From Gammaproteobacteria bacterium (GTDB lineage: Bacteria; Pseudomonadota; Gammaproteobacteria; Pseudomonadales; Azotimanducaceae): a stretch of 64,000 nt of DNA. Positions 1 through 9,411 of this stretch are shown here, piece by piece. Each line of letters opens with the position of its first letter. Position 1 is the stretch's first letter. Under the pieces are notes generated by a model. That model was given only the letters and a program-made list of their open reading frames with translations. It made no database searches and was not told the origin of the DNA. Where the stretch lies: positions 310,001-374,000 of the forward strand of contig JAJFJZ010000008.1 in the NCBI GenBank assembly GCA_021773565.1, given 5' to 3'. Position numbers and translations under genes: made by a program.

Positions 1-1
1 C

Positions 2-1381
2 CCTGGTAACCCACCACTTACCTTTTTAGCGGGTGCTTCTACTGTGCAAAGACATACTCAAGCCGAGCAGAATCACGCCTTCCTGGAACGGGATGAATTT
101 GAGATCGCATTGGCAGTCGGTATATGGGACGGACAGGATCTGGGTAATCTTTCCCACGGTCCGGATACACCCAATTCCGAATCGATCTCCTATAACAAAA
201 CCGAGCGAAAAGCCTACGCGGCATACACGCAAGGTGTGTGGGATATTAATGAGACCTTTACCCTGACGGCAGGTATCCGCTGGGCACAGGACAAAACCAA
301 AGGTGAGGAAGGTTATTCCCAGTTTACCCACACCATGGGGGTGCTTGATGCATTCGGTATGTCGCTGGGTGTAGCTAATATTCTACGCGGCGCCATCAAC
401 CCGGCTACCTTGCAACCAACCGGATTGGTAGAGCCCTGGATAGCCGGTACTCCTATTACCTTCGGTTTGTATCGAAAGGTAAAGCGTAATGATAAGAAAG
501 TGACCTGGCGGGTAAATCTGGACTGGAATGTTACCGATGATTCACTGATTTACCTTAACGTTACCACCGGGTACCGTGCAGGTGGATTCAACCTGGCCTT
601 CTTCAGCCAAACGCCCCAGTACGAGCCAGAAAAGTTGATTGCCTATGAGGTAGGTTACAAGGCCCAGTTCCTTGACAACTCTCTGCAGTTTAACGCATCA
701 GCCTACCTGTATAGCTATGACAGTATTCATACCTTTACAGAAGAAGCATGCCCTCCCGGCGGCACACTGCAAAGCGCACAGAGTGCTTGTGCAGTGGTAG
801 ATTCTACGGCCTCTGTACAAGCGGCACCTGGTGCTGAAATTAAAGGCATTGAGGCAGAAGTACTGTGGCTGGCTACCGATTCCCTAACATTGGGTGGTAA
901 CTTCAGCTATACCGATGCAGCACTCAATAAGTCCTTCTTCATTGTGGACGGTGCAGACCCCACCATCCCTGGTGACATTTATGATTCAGTTACCAACGTG
1001 GATCGTCGTCGTGACGCGAAAGGCAATCGAATGCAACAAGTGCCAGAAGTTAAGATGAGCCTCTTTGGCAGCTACAACATTCCGCTGGGTAATGCGGGTA
1101 GTGTCGAGTTGCTGGCAAACTATAGCTACATCGGGGATGTCTACTTCTCGGCCTTTGAAGATGAACTGGATCGTGCGCCTTCCTACGAGCGGGTTGATTT
1201 CAGGGCGAGCTGGAACAGTCCCTCACAGCAATGGATTGTGAGTGCTTTCCTTAACAACGCTTTCGATGAAATTGGCATCCGCCAAATTGAGCGAGGTGGT
1301 GTTGCTGACGGTTACCGTCGCACCGCGCAGGTGACCGAGCCCCGTGTGGTTGGATTGGAAGTAACCTACGCTTTCCAGTAA
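2..1381 (+). CDS. TonB-dependent receptor, C-terminal part (5' end outside window)
   Basis: The reading frame is open from base 2, so the gene begins upstream; a GTG at 44 is only an internal codon. The visible ~459 residues have the alternating beta-strand pattern of a TonB-dependent outer-membrane barrel: FTLTAGIRWAQDK, LIYLNVTTGYRAGGFN and AYEVGYKAQFLDNSLQFNAS are typical barrel strands, followed by strands ending in EVTYAFQ. The TAGIRW/GYRAGGFN signature is common in the iron-complex-receptor-like group often annotated in sphingomonads and marine gammaproteobacteria. The substrate cannot be told, because the plug is missing. A strong terminator follows. Family assignment is firm. Confidence 0.9.
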   Translation, partial: PGNPPLTFLAGASTVQRHTQAEQNHAFLERDEFEIALAVGIWDGQDLGNLSHGPDTPNSESISYNKTERKAYAAYTQGVWDINETFTLTAGIRWAQDKTKGEEGYSQFTHTMGVLDAFGMSLGVANILRGAINPATLQPTGLVEPWIAGTPITFGLYRKVKRNDKKVTWRVNLDWNVTDDSLIYLNVTTGYRAGGFNLAFFSQTPQYEPEKLIAYEVGYKAQFLDNSLQFNASAYLYSYDSIHTFTEEACPPGGTLQSAQSACAVVDSTASVQAAPGAEIKGIEAEVLWLATDSLTLGGNFSYTDAALNKSFFIVDGADPTIPGDIYDSVTNVDRRRDAKGNRMQQVPEVKMSLFGSYNIPLGNAGSVELLANYSYIGDVYFSAFEDELDRAPSYERVDFRASWNSPSQQWIVSAFLNNAFDEIGIRQIERGGVADGYRRTAQVTEPRVVGLEVTYAFQ

Positions 1382-1403
1382 AGCCGGGTTAACAACGATA
1401 AAG

Positions 1404-1431
1404 AAAAGGGCGCCTTTGGCGCCCTTTTTTT
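1404..1431 (+). terminator. Rho-independent terminator of the TonB receptor gene
   Basis: A perfect GC-rich stem, GGGCGCC (1408-1414) / GGCGCCC (1418-1424) with a TTT loop, is followed by seven T. Flanking A and T runs let the stem extend, so it could also act on the convergent gene that ends at 1450. Confidence 0.9.
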
Positions 1432-1449
1432 GATTCTTTTTTGAAAAAT

Positions 1450-1845
1450 CTAGTCCTGTAAAGAAATAATGGTGGTCTGTATCAGTTTCATTTTACCCAG
1501 AATGATATTGGCCTGGTCTTTCGTTAAACCATATTGTGCACAGTCTTTCAGAGTCTCAAAATCTGTATTCAGTCTCTGCTTATAGTTTGATACGCAGGTA
1601 TTCCAGCGTTTCATTTTGCGTTCGTTCCGCGCCAGGGTGTATGAGTCGACGTCTGTTTGTGTGCGGTCTCCGCTGCCATCTGTGATGGCAATACCTGCGC
1701 CGCGTATTTTCGGTTTGGTGCATTCCAAAGCGGGCAGTTCCCAGTCCAGAGCCTGCTGAACTTTTGCGTGTATTGCGGCTTCCACTGTCGATACGGATAC
1801 TGCGCATCCGAGAAGTAATACACCGATAAATTGTTGTTTGTTCAT
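1450..1845 (-). CDS. Small secreted protein of unknown function
   Basis: 131 residues. I do not recognise the family. The ATG at 1845 is chosen over the longer ORF because AGGGGGTG lies just upstream and a signal peptide begins directly (MNKQQF, hydrophobic GVLLLGCAVSVS, likely cleavage after VEA). The mature part has three cysteines (LECTK, NTCVS, KDCAQ), is rich in Lys/Asn/Thr and probably helical at its C-terminus, which fits a small periplasmic protein. LGCAV resembles a lipobox, but the AxA site after VEA is at least as good. It is convergent with the receptor and shares its terminator. It lies downstream of oppF on the same strand but starts with its own ribosome binding site. Confidence 0.6.
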   Translation of the reverse strand: MNKQQFIGVLLLGCAVSVSTVEAAIHAKVQQALDWELPALECTKPKIRGAGIAITDGSGDRTQTDVDSYTLARNERKMKRWNTCVSNYKQRLNTDFETLKDCAQYGLTKDQANIILGKMKLIQTTIISLQD

Positions 1846-1884
1846 ATTGCACCCCCTGTACAAAATGCGATAGGAAGAGCTTTC

Positions 1885-2847
1885 CTAGCTATAAAGGTGA
1901 CATGCTACATGGCGTTGGACATCATTCTCAAGAGCAATCAGTTGTGGGCTGGTATTCCTGCAGATATCCATCACCTTTGGACAACGCCCGGCAAAGCGAC
2001 AACCGGGCTTAATGTTTACCGGGCTGGGTATCTCTCCGGTAATGGATACGGGCTCGCGGTGGCGTTCTGTGTCGGGATCAGGTTCCGGATTGGATTGCAC
2101 CAGCAATTCGGTGTAAGGATGTTTGGGCCTGAAAAATACCTCATCCGAAGGCCCGGTCTCAACGAGTGACCCCAGGTACATTACTGCCATGCGGTCAGAT
2201 ACATAGCGAACCATGGAAAGATCGTGGGCAATAAACAACAGGGTGAGGCCAAGGCTGGCCTTTAGTTCCCCCAGCAGGTTTACAACCTGGGCCTGAACAG
2301 ATACATCCAGCGCAGATATAGGCTCGTCACATACTACAAACTCGGGTTCTACAATAAGTGCGCGGGCTACACCTACCCGCTGTCTCTGGCCCCCGGAAAA
2401 CTCATGGGGATAACGCGACATGTGGTCGGCGTGTAAACCCACGCGCTCCAGCCACGTTGCAACCTGATCGCGAATAGAAGCGTCAGAATCTTCAGAATGC
2501 AGCTTCAGGCCCTCGCCAATCACTTCTCCGATCGTCATTCTGGGATTCAGGGATGAATAAGGGTCCTGGAAAATCATTTGCATCTTTTTGGACTGCTGGT
2601 AAAAATCCTGGCTGTTGTATCGGGCTGGCAGAATTTTGCCTTTATAACTTACTTCTCCGCGGGTTTTATCGAGCAGGCCTAACAGGGTTTTCCCGTAGGT
2701 TGATTTTCCAGAGCCACTTTCGCCAACGAGCCCCAGAATTTCCTGCTCCTGTATTGCCAGGCTCATGTCATCTACGGCGTGTACTATCTGGCGATTGCCC
2801 AGATCGAAGTGTTTGGTTAAGCCACGACTTTCAATCAGCACACTCAC
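1885..2847 (-). CDS. oppF: Oligopeptide ABC transporter ATP-binding protein (OppF/DppF type)
   Basis: 320 residues, usual length. Provides ATP hydrolysis for peptide import, as a heterodimer with the adjacent OppD-like subunit on the cytoplasmic side. Walker A is GESGSGKS, the signature is FSGGQRQR, Walker B ends VVCDEP, and the H-loop is LLFIAHDLS. The C-terminal oligopeptide-transporter extension carries the Cys-rich GCRFAGRCP motif that usually holds an iron-sulfur cluster in OppD/DppF proteins. Its start overlaps the oppD stop by 4 nt. It is the last gene of the operon; a weak hairpin (TAGGAA/TTCCTA, 1871-1887) overlaps its stop codon. Confidence 0.93.
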   Translation of the reverse strand: MSVLIESRGLTKHFDLGNRQIVHAVDDMSLAIQEQEILGLVGESGSGKSTYGKTLLGLLDKTRGEVSYKGKILPARYNSQDFYQQSKKMQMIFQDPYSSLNPRMTIGEVIGEGLKLHSEDSDASIRDQVATWLERVGLHADHMSRYPHEFSGGQRQRVGVARALIVEPEFVVCDEPISALDVSVQAQVVNLLGELKASLGLTLLFIAHDLSMVRYVSDRMAVMYLGSLVETGPSDEVFFRPKHPYTELLVQSNPEPDPDTERHREPVSITGEIPSPVNIKPGCRFAGRCPKVMDICRNTSPQLIALENDVQRHVACHLYS

Positions 2848-3890
2848 GTTTGTCCGCCACTCTGCTTCTTAAACAGTCCGGGTGTGGTACTTTCGCATTG
2901 CGCGTGATGTAACCAGCAGGCGGATTGATGGCCATCGGCCAGGGTAAAGGATTGTTTGATGGGTTGAGATCGACAAACTTGCATCACATGCGGGCATCTC
3001 GCTGCATAGGCACAACCGAGTGGTGGCGCGAACAGGTCTGGTGGACTACCCTCGATAGGCGTGAGTTTTTGTACCTGTTCATTGGTATTGGAGGGCATCG
3101 CGGTTTTTAGGCCCAGGGTATAGGGGTGTGCAGAGTCGTAAAAAATTTGCGCAGCACTACCGCTCTCTACCACCTGACCTGCATACATCACCAGAACGTC
3201 ATCAGCCATGCGTGCAACGACACCCAGATCGTGGGTGATCAGAATTATGGACATATTGGTTTCGGACTGTAAGTCTTTCATCAGATCCAGTATCTGCGCC
3301 TGGATAGTCACATCCAGCGCCGTGGTGGGTTCGTCTGCAATCAATATAGAGGGTTCGCAAGCCAGTGCCACGGCGATCATGGCGCGCTGTAACATGCCCC
3401 CTGAAAACTCGAACGGGTATTGTGAGGCGCGTTTGCTGGCCTCAGGTATGCGCGTCATATCCAATAGTTCTATTGCGCGGGCGTAGGCCTGTTTTTGTGT
3501 GTAGCCGCGATGTACGGTAAGGGTTTCGCCAATCTGCTTGCCAATGGTCATCGTTGGATTCAGGGAGGTCATTGGGTCCTGGAAAATCATACCAATTTCA
3601 TTCCCGCGAATATCCACACCATTGATAAAGGTGTTGTTTAGAATATTAATGCCCTTAAGACTGGCGCTGCCCCTGGTGATACGGCCTGGTGGCATCGGGA
3701 TCAATCCCATAATGCTTTGTACGGTTACAGACTTCCCGCAGCCCGACTCGCCCACAATTGCCAGGGTTTTACCCGGGTGTACATCAAAGCTTACACCCCG
3801 TACGGCTTGAACGATTCCACCGTAGGTATCAAACTCTACGTGCAGGTCTTCTACTTGCAGCAGGGCATCGGAGGGTGCGTCTGGCTTCAT
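2844..3890 (-). CDS. oppD: Oligopeptide ABC transporter ATP-binding protein (OppD/DppD type)
   Basis: 348 residues. Partner ATPase of the OppF-like subunit. Walker A is GESGCGKS, the ABC signature is the OppD-typical variant FSGGMLQR, Walker B is ILIADEPTTALD and the H-loop is ITHDLG. The C-terminal oligo_HPY region contains GCAYAARCPHVMQVC, the Cys cluster typical of the family. ATGA-type 4-nt overlaps join it to oppC upstream and oppF downstream, implying translational coupling. A ~25-residue tail after the Cys cluster is not conserved in the proteins I know and is low-complexity in character. Confidence 0.93.
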   Translation of the reverse strand: MKPDAPSDALLQVEDLHVEFDTYGGIVQAVRGVSFDVHPGKTLAIVGESGCGKSVTVQSIMGLIPMPPGRITRGSASLKGINILNNTFINGVDIRGNEIGMIFQDPMTSLNPTMTIGKQIGETLTVHRGYTQKQAYARAIELLDMTRIPEASKRASQYPFEFSGGMLQRAMIAVALACEPSILIADEPTTALDVTIQAQILDLMKDLQSETNMSIILITHDLGVVARMADDVLVMYAGQVVESGSAAQIFYDSAHPYTLGLKTAMPSNTNEQVQKLTPIEGSPPDLFAPPLGCAYAARCPHVMQVCRSQPIKQSFTLADGHQSACWLHHAQCESTTPGLFKKQSGGQT

Positions 3891-5275
3891 TCCCTGGACC
3901 TCATTTTGGCATCCAGCGCGTCCCGTAAGCCGTCACCTAACAGATTAAAGGCCAGTACGGTAATGCTGATGAGCAGTGCCGGAAAAATAAGTTCGTGTGG
4001 ATGGGTGAGCATGGTTTTTATGCCTTCAAAACACATACTGCCCCATGATGGTGTGGGCGGTGCAACGCCCATACCGATAAAGGACAAAAATGCTTCCGTG
4101 AAAATAGCGCTGGGTACCGCAAAGGTTATAGTCACCAGTATCACGCCCATGGTGTTCGGAATCATGTGTCGCATTATCAGGTAGCGACTTTTGGCCCCCA
4201 ACAATCGGGACGCCGCAATATATCCTTCTTCGCGAATCTGCAAAATCTGGCCGCGCACCAGTCGTGCTGTAGATGGCCAGCTTAATACGACCATCGCAAT
4301 CAACATGGGCATGACACCGCTTTCGCCGGGGCCGATTCCGAAGGCAATCTTGAACAGAATCATAAACAGCAAAAAGGGCAGGGCCACGACAAAATCTGAA
4401 AATCGCATGAGCACCTGGTCTATCTTACCGCCCATAAATCCGGCGGTGCTTCCGTAGAGCACCCCAAAAGATACGAAAATCAGTGGCGCAAATATCCCGA
4501 TAAACAGGGATATGCGTGCGCCGTACATTAGCCGGGCAAGCATGTCCCGCCCCAGATAGTCTGTACCCATGGGATGTAATTTCAAATACACCACGTCGCC
4601 AACATCAACCTCTTCTGCGGAATCAACAAGACCCTTGCTTACCGCCTGTTCGATGGTAAGTACGCGCTGTACCTCTACTGCGATGTTGACCACTTCAGAT
4701 GTTTCCTGTCCCGTGGCGTTTAGTGCTACCAGTGTGTAATAAAAGGTGCGGGGAGTGAGGTCCAGCAAATCCTCGAACAAGCGATTTTGCGGACTAAAAG
4801 TAGTAAACAGCGGCAAGCCCATTGACTGGCCTTGCTCAAAGGGGAAAATATTTCTATACAGGCGATATCCTTCAGCCCCTGGCATAACGTGCCAGAGAAG
4901 CCTTACACTTTCGGTGTTGGCCGCCTGGGCAAGATAGAGCGTTTCTGAATCCTTAACGTCAACAGTGCCAGTACTGCCGTCCCATATTGGGTAAGGCTTA
5001 ATCAACGTGGCCTTTCTGTCTATGTTTGGTGGCTGGCTCACCTGGTCCAGATCCTGGAAGGCCGGGTCCACGGTCCAGATATAGGGTCCTGCGATGGTGA
5101 AAAACAGCAGTGCTATAACGATGTACAGCGAGACCATTGCGCGCGCATTGGCCTTTAATCGTAACCATGCGTCCTGCCAATAGGAAAGGGAAGGGCGGCT
5201 TATTCCCTGAATGCGGTGGTCCGCTATAATTGGGTTAAAATCCCCGGCTTGTGCCCTGTAGCTATTTTCAGTCAT
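3887..5275 (-). CDS. oppC: Oligopeptide ABC permease (OppC type) with a large periplasmic insertion
   Basis: 462 residues against about 300 for ordinary OppC. Inner-membrane channel subunit. The N-terminal segment and TM1 (about 48-66) are normal, as is everything from HPMGTDYLGRD (about 234) onward, including the EAA loop near LIMRHMIPNTMG that contacts the ATPases. Between QPPN (81-84) and HPMGTD lies an extra ~150 residues. Residues ~123-201 read like a fibronectin type III fold: VRLLWHVMPGAEGYRLYR, then a long loop, then FYYTLVALNATGQETS. Such a domain would sit in the periplasm beside the peptide-binding protein. There is an 11-nt gap to oppB and a 4-nt overlap with oppD. Confidence 0.92.
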   Translation of the reverse strand: MTENSYRAQAGDFNPIIADHRIQGISRPSLSYWQDAWLRLKANARAMVSLYIVIALLFFTIAGPYIWTVDPAFQDLDQVSQPPNIDRKATLIKPYPIWDGSTGTVDVKDSETLYLAQAANTESVRLLWHVMPGAEGYRLYRNIFPFEQGQSMGLPLFTTFSPQNRLFEDLLDLTPRTFYYTLVALNATGQETSEVVNIAVEVQRVLTIEQAVSKGLVDSAEEVDVGDVVYLKLHPMGTDYLGRDMLARLMYGARISLFIGIFAPLIFVSFGVLYGSTAGFMGGKIDQVLMRFSDFVVALPFLLFMILFKIAFGIGPGESGVMPMLIAMVVLSWPSTARLVRGQILQIREEGYIAASRLLGAKSRYLIMRHMIPNTMGVILVTITFAVPSAIFTEAFLSFIGMGVAPPTPSWGSMCFEGIKTMLTHPHELIFPALLISITVLAFNLLGDGLRDALDAKMRSRE

Positions 5276-5286
5276 GCGCCTATTCG

Positions 5287-6219
5287 CTACCCGACACGCA
5301 CGCGTGGATCAATAAAACCATAAATAACGTCTACAATAATAACCATAAATACCAGGAAGGCGCCGTAGAATACGGTAGTGCCCATAATCACGGTGTAGTC
5401 GAGTTGTTGGACGGCTTCAACAAAATAACGTCCAAGTCCGGGTATGGCAAAAACCATCTCCACAACAAAACCCCCGGTGGTGATGGCGGCAATAGCCGGC
5501 CCCAGAACGGTAATCACTGGTAGTACCGCGTTGCGAAGCTGGTGCTGCAAAAATATCTGCGTTGCGGGAAGACCCTTGGATTTTGCGGTGCGGATGTAGT
5601 CCGTATTTACTACTTCAAGCATGGAGCTGCGCATGAGGCGGGTGAGATACGCCATGGTACTCATACCCAGAACCATTGAAGGCACCAGCATGTGCCAGAT
5701 TGTGCCCCAGCCGGCCACTGGAATGAGAGAAAAACCCACCAGGTTATTCACACTTACAATGGAAAGCTGGCCAAGGGCGGCAAACACAAAGCTGGGAACG
5801 GATACTCCCAGAATCACCAGAAACATAATCACAATATCCGGCAGGCGGTTGCGGTACAGCGCGGTTAATGCTCCCCACAATATGCCGCCAAAGGCGGCAA
5901 AGGTTATAGCCAGTATGCCAAGTGCGGCAGATACAGGAAAATGCTCGCGTATTATGTCGTTCACCTGACGGTTTTGTTGAGTGAACGAAATTCCAAAGTC
6001 ACCCTGGGACATGTTTTTTAAGTATATTATGTACTGCTCGAACAGGGATTTATCCAGACCGTATTTTTGCATAAGGTTTTTACGTATTTCTTCCGTCGTG
6101 GCCTTTTCGTCCATCAGCGGATCACCAGGTACATTGTGCATTGCCACAAAGGTAGCGCTGGCGATAAACCACACCGTGATAATGCCCTGTACTATCCGTT
6201 TTAAGAGGTATGCGCGCAT
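5287..6219 (-). CDS. oppB: Oligopeptide ABC permease (OppB type)
   Basis: 310 residues, standard length for OppB/DppB. The N-terminus MRAYLLKRIVQGI with a first membrane helix, then VPGDP, is the family hallmark (usual form MPGDP). Further landmarks are GDFGIS, the EAA loop around YIRTAKSKGLP, and FVVEMVFAIPGLGRYFVEA near the C-terminus. Forms the membrane channel with OppC. Its ATG overlaps the stop codon of the binding-protein gene by one base (TGATG), so translation is probably coupled. Confidence 0.95.
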   Translation of the reverse strand: MRAYLLKRIVQGIITVWFIASATFVAMHNVPGDPLMDEKATTEEIRKNLMQKYGLDKSLFEQYIIYLKNMSQGDFGISFTQQNRQVNDIIREHFPVSAALGILAITFAAFGGILWGALTALYRNRLPDIVIMFLVILGVSVPSFVFAALGQLSIVSVNNLVGFSLIPVAGWGTIWHMLVPSMVLGMSTMAYLTRLMRSSMLEVVNTDYIRTAKSKGLPATQIFLQHQLRNAVLPVITVLGPAIAAITTGGFVVEMVFAIPGLGRYFVEAVQQLDYTVIMGTTVFYGAFLVFMVIIVDVIYGFIDPRVRVG

Positions 6220-7931
6220 CAGTTTGCCGCCACCTTTGAATCCCCCTTTGAAATATTACTGTCCTTGTCCACCAGATATGCCCGGCTGAAGTCCGGGTCT
6301 GCACCAGTGATCCTTCTGACCAGTCCCTTAACCCGAGGATCAACAACGTAAATGCGCCCGCGTTCATAGTTGGGGATGACTACCGAGTCGTGATAAAGAA
6401 TGTCCTGAATCGCACCGAATGCCCGCATGCGCTCAGCCTGGTTAAGCGAGCCCTGGGCAATGCGCACCTGCTTGTCCAGCGCAGGGTTGTTGTATCTCCC
6501 CCGGTTTTGAATGTTCCATGAGGCAAACAAATCTGCAAAGGTGAGTGGGTCTTCGTAATCCGGACCCCAGCCGCCCATTACCACATCAAATTCACCAGCG
6601 AGCATTTTGGCGAGGCGTTGTTTGAAAATCTGCTGATCGATTTTGATCTCAAGACCCAGGGTGCGTTTAAAAACATTTTGATAGTACTCGGATTGCTTGC
6701 GCGCTGTTGGGGAATCGCTGGACAACATTACCAGTGGCGGAAAGGAACTCAGACCCAGTTCCTGTCGCGCGATTTCCAGATGCCGTTTGGCTTCGTCAAT
6801 GTCAACTCTGTGTTCCGGGGTAGGGTATTCCAGCTGAAACAGTTTGTTTTCACCCATCTGCCAGCTGGGAAACAGGCTCATGCCGGGTAGGTTTCCCGGT
6901 AACTTAATTACCTTGTACACCAGTTCACTGCTATTGCTGACCAGTTGCATGGCGCGGCGCAAATGGTAATTGGTGGTTAAACGCCCGTCCCGGTGATTAA
7001 ACTCTATGTAGAATATTGTACCGTCGGCAAATTGCTTTATGTTCCATTTATTGTAGAGCGCGCTCTCCAGGGTTTCTGCGTCCAGTTGTACCATTGCAAT
7101 TCTGTTGTCTTTAAACAGATTCAGTTTTGCTGTGGTGTCTGCGGTGATGTAAGACCAGTTAATCGCATCCAGCCCTATCGAATCCTTATCCCAGTAATGG
7201 GGATTCTTTTTAGCGCGCAGTTGTGCACTGTGTACCCACTGGGTAATAACAAAGGGGCCATTATACAACATGGTGTCAGCATCCGAACCGTATCTGCCCC
7301 TGGTGCTGTTGAAGAATGATTCCTTGATTGGGAAATAGGTACTGAATGCGAGCAATTTGTCGAAATAGGAGATGGGATTTTCAAACTCCAGTTCAATGGT
7401 CAGGTCATCCAGCGCGCGGGCGCCCAGTTGGTCCATCGCCATGCCCCGGCTGTTTATGGCTTCTGCATTCTTGAGCGGATACAGAAAAAACGCATATTGT
7501 GAGGCTGTTACCGGGTTGATTACTGTTTGCCAGGCGAAGATAAAATCATGTGCGGTAACCTGGCTACCGTCACTCCAGCGGGCATTGTCCCGCAACCAGA
7601 ACTTTGCACCGGTACTGGTGATTTCCCACCGCTCGGCAACCCCTGGTACAAGTTTGTTGTTTCCATCAACACGCAGCAGACCTTCCATCACGTGGCCTAA
7701 TATGATACCGCTGACAGAATCGGTTGACCGGGAGGAATCCAGCTGTGGGGGTTCCTGTTCCAGCGCCAGCGTGATGCTGTTGCTGGCATAATCAACACTC
7801 CCCAGCGATTGCTCTCCACTGGTGCTGGCCGAGGCCCAGTTAAGCACGAGCATGAGAAGAAAAAATGCGCCCACAGCCCCGAGGCCCAGCCAGACAAGCT
7901 GGCTTATTGAAGCAGAATTGGGATTACTCAT
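6219..7931 (-). CDS. oppA: Peptide-binding protein of the ABC transporter (OppA type, family 5)
   Basis: 570 residues. Solute-binding protein that delivers peptides to OppBC. The family-5 signature is clear: ALEQEPPQLDSSRSTDS, then GLLRVDGNNKLVPGVAERWE and KFWLRDNARWSDGSQVTAHDFIFAWQ (both cut from one continuous SBP_bac_5 stretch). Unlike most binding proteins, it begins with a single hydrophobic helix (about 12-30) without a lipobox Cys, so it is probably anchored in the inner membrane with the binding domain in the periplasm. Its ATG overlaps the stop of the VWA gene by 4 nt (ATGA). Peptide length preference cannot be read from sequence. Confidence 0.93.
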   Translation of the reverse strand: MSNPNSASISQLVWLGLGAVGAFFLLMLVLNWASASTSGEQSLGSVDYASNSITLALEQEPPQLDSSRSTDSVSGIILGHVMEGLLRVDGNNKLVPGVAERWEITSTGAKFWLRDNARWSDGSQVTAHDFIFAWQTVINPVTASQYAFFLYPLKNAEAINSRGMAMDQLGARALDDLTIELEFENPISYFDKLLAFSTYFPIKESFFNSTRGRYGSDADTMLYNGPFVITQWVHSAQLRAKKNPHYWDKDSIGLDAINWSYITADTTAKLNLFKDNRIAMVQLDAETLESALYNKWNIKQFADGTIFYIEFNHRDGRLTTNYHLRRAMQLVSNSSELVYKVIKLPGNLPGMSLFPSWQMGENKLFQLEYPTPEHRVDIDEAKRHLEIARQELGLSSFPPLVMLSSDSPTARKQSEYYQNVFKRTLGLEIKIDQQIFKQRLAKMLAGEFDVVMGGWGPDYEDPLTFADLFASWNIQNRGRYNNPALDKQVRIAQGSLNQAERMRAFGAIQDILYHDSVVIPNYERGRIYVVDPRVKGLVRRITGADPDFSRAYLVDKDSNISKGDSKVAAN

Positions 7932-9406
7932 ACCGTGTACAAAAGGCCGCCCACAACACGTTCGAGGTGCATGAGTGAGTTACATTCTTCCACCTGATGG
8001 CAATAAGGTGAATATTTGCGCATCTCTGCGTCTCCTGTATTCCAGGTATTGCGTGATTCCGGGTTTAGCCAGATTACGCGTTTGGATTTGTCATACAATT
8101 CTTTCAGTATTTCTGCGTGTGCTTCACCATAATTATTACGGGCATCACCCAAAATGATGATCGTGCTGCGGTTGTTTACGTCATCCATGCAGATTTTTTT
8201 GAAATCCTTAAACGCCTGCCCATAGTCTGTAGATCCCGTACTGTAGTGGTGCAGTGTTTTGCTTATGGCTTCATCCAGTGGGTAGCGACTGAATGTTTCG
8301 CTCACCTCGCCCAAATCCGAGGAAAACGCGAAGCTGCGTACTTTTGACATTACTTCTTCCAGGCTATACAAAAACATCAGCATAAAACGGGAATAGTTAG
8401 CCACTGATCCGCTGACATCGCATATAGCAAACACCCGTGGCCGATCCACTTTGGTGGATTTCCATTGCAGGTCAAAAATTGCACCCTCATAACTCATATT
8501 ATGGCGCAGGGTGCGAGGCACATTCAGTTGGCCGCGCTTGAACACTCTCTTACGACGCGAATGCAGGGTTATCAGTCTTTTCGCCATTCGCGTAACAATT
8601 TCCTGAATCACGCGAAAATTTCGATGTTCTACATTCGACAATTTAACCTTGCGAAGCAGCTCTTCGCGTAGTCGCATTCCAGTATGATCAGCATGGAGCA
8701 AAAATTGGCGTTCAACATAATCACGCACTTGTTCGCGTAATATTTCCTGACGGTGTTTTAATTCCCGGGACAGTCGTCGGTCCGGTAGCTGGCTTGATTG
8801 CCCCTTATCGATAATTTCGTGTACCAGGTCCCCAAGCCCCATATTCTCCATGATACGGCGGGTGAAAAGACCCTTTTGTGTGAATACGACAATTTTTTCT
8901 ACTTCTGCTGCTTCTCCAGCCTGTGCCATTTGCACCGTGAGTTCGCTTCTGTCGTTGCGCATCAGCAATTGTCCCAATGCCGAAGAGGCATCGGCTAAAC
9001 TGCCAGGGGGGAGGTGTTCATGGTCCTCCAGTTGTCCTTCTGCGGAACCCTGTCCACCGGATCCTCCCGACTGGTTTCCCTCACCCTGCGTACCTGCAGA
9101 GTTTTCCTCACTTTCCTGTGCGTTCCCCTGTGAATGGCCGTGTTCCGGGTTTGATTCACCGGAATTGCTGGAGGAATCCGACGAGCCTATTTCTTCAAAG
9201 GAAAAGAAGCGATCAAAACATTCCGAGAAAGTATCTTTTTCGTCCCAGGTTTTTGGTAAAACCAGGCTCAGGGTGTTTTTCAATAGCGTGCGATCTTCGT
9301 AGCCAACCAGTTCCACGGCCCTGAAGGCATCCAGAGTTTCAGCTGTGGAAACCCGAATATCGGCATTTCTGAGCGCACCAATAAATTTTGAAAGTGTCTG
9401 GTCCAT
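7928..9406 (-). CDS. CoxE-like VWA domain protein, partner of MoxR ATPase
   Basis: 492 residues, soluble, no signal peptide. The C-terminal half is a von Willebrand A domain with an intact metal-ion site: FAICDVSGSVANYS (DxSxS), a later Thr in the GSTDYG segment, and IIILGDARNN. The N-terminal part is helical, followed by a low-complexity Ser/Gly/Glu/Gln linker (about 75-140). The architecture matches CoxE/YehP-like proteins that work with MoxR AAA ATPases in metal-centre or complex maturation. It starts 5 nt after the moxR-like gene and overlaps oppA by 4 nt, so all are one transcription unit. Its actual client here is unknown; the operon suggests the peptide transporter. Confidence 0.85.
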   Translation of the reverse strand: MDQTLSKFIGALRNADIRVSTAETLDAFRAVELVGYEDRTLLKNTLSLVLPKTWDEKDTFSECFDRFFSFEEIGSSDSSSNSGESNPEHGHSQGNAQESEENSAGTQGEGNQSGGSGGQGSAEGQLEDHEHLPPGSLADASSALGQLLMRNDRSELTVQMAQAGEAAEVEKIVVFTQKGLFTRRIMENMGLGDLVHEIIDKGQSSQLPDRRLSRELKHRQEILREQVRDYVERQFLLHADHTGMRLREELLRKVKLSNVEHRNFRVIQEIVTRMAKRLITLHSRRKRVFKRGQLNVPRTLRHNMSYEGAIFDLQWKSTKVDRPRVFAICDVSGSVANYSRFMLMFLYSLEEVMSKVRSFAFSSDLGEVSETFSRYPLDEAISKTLHHYSTGSTDYGQAFKDFKKICMDDVNNRSTIIILGDARNNYGEAHAEILKELYDKSKRVIWLNPESRNTWNTGDAEMRKYSPYCHQVEECNSLMHLERVVGGLLYTV

Positions 9407-9411
9407 ATGGA

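Noticed and set aside
1871-1887. Terminator at the end of the opp operon
   Set aside because: Only a 6-bp stem overlapping the oppF stop, with no proper T run; kept as a remark only.
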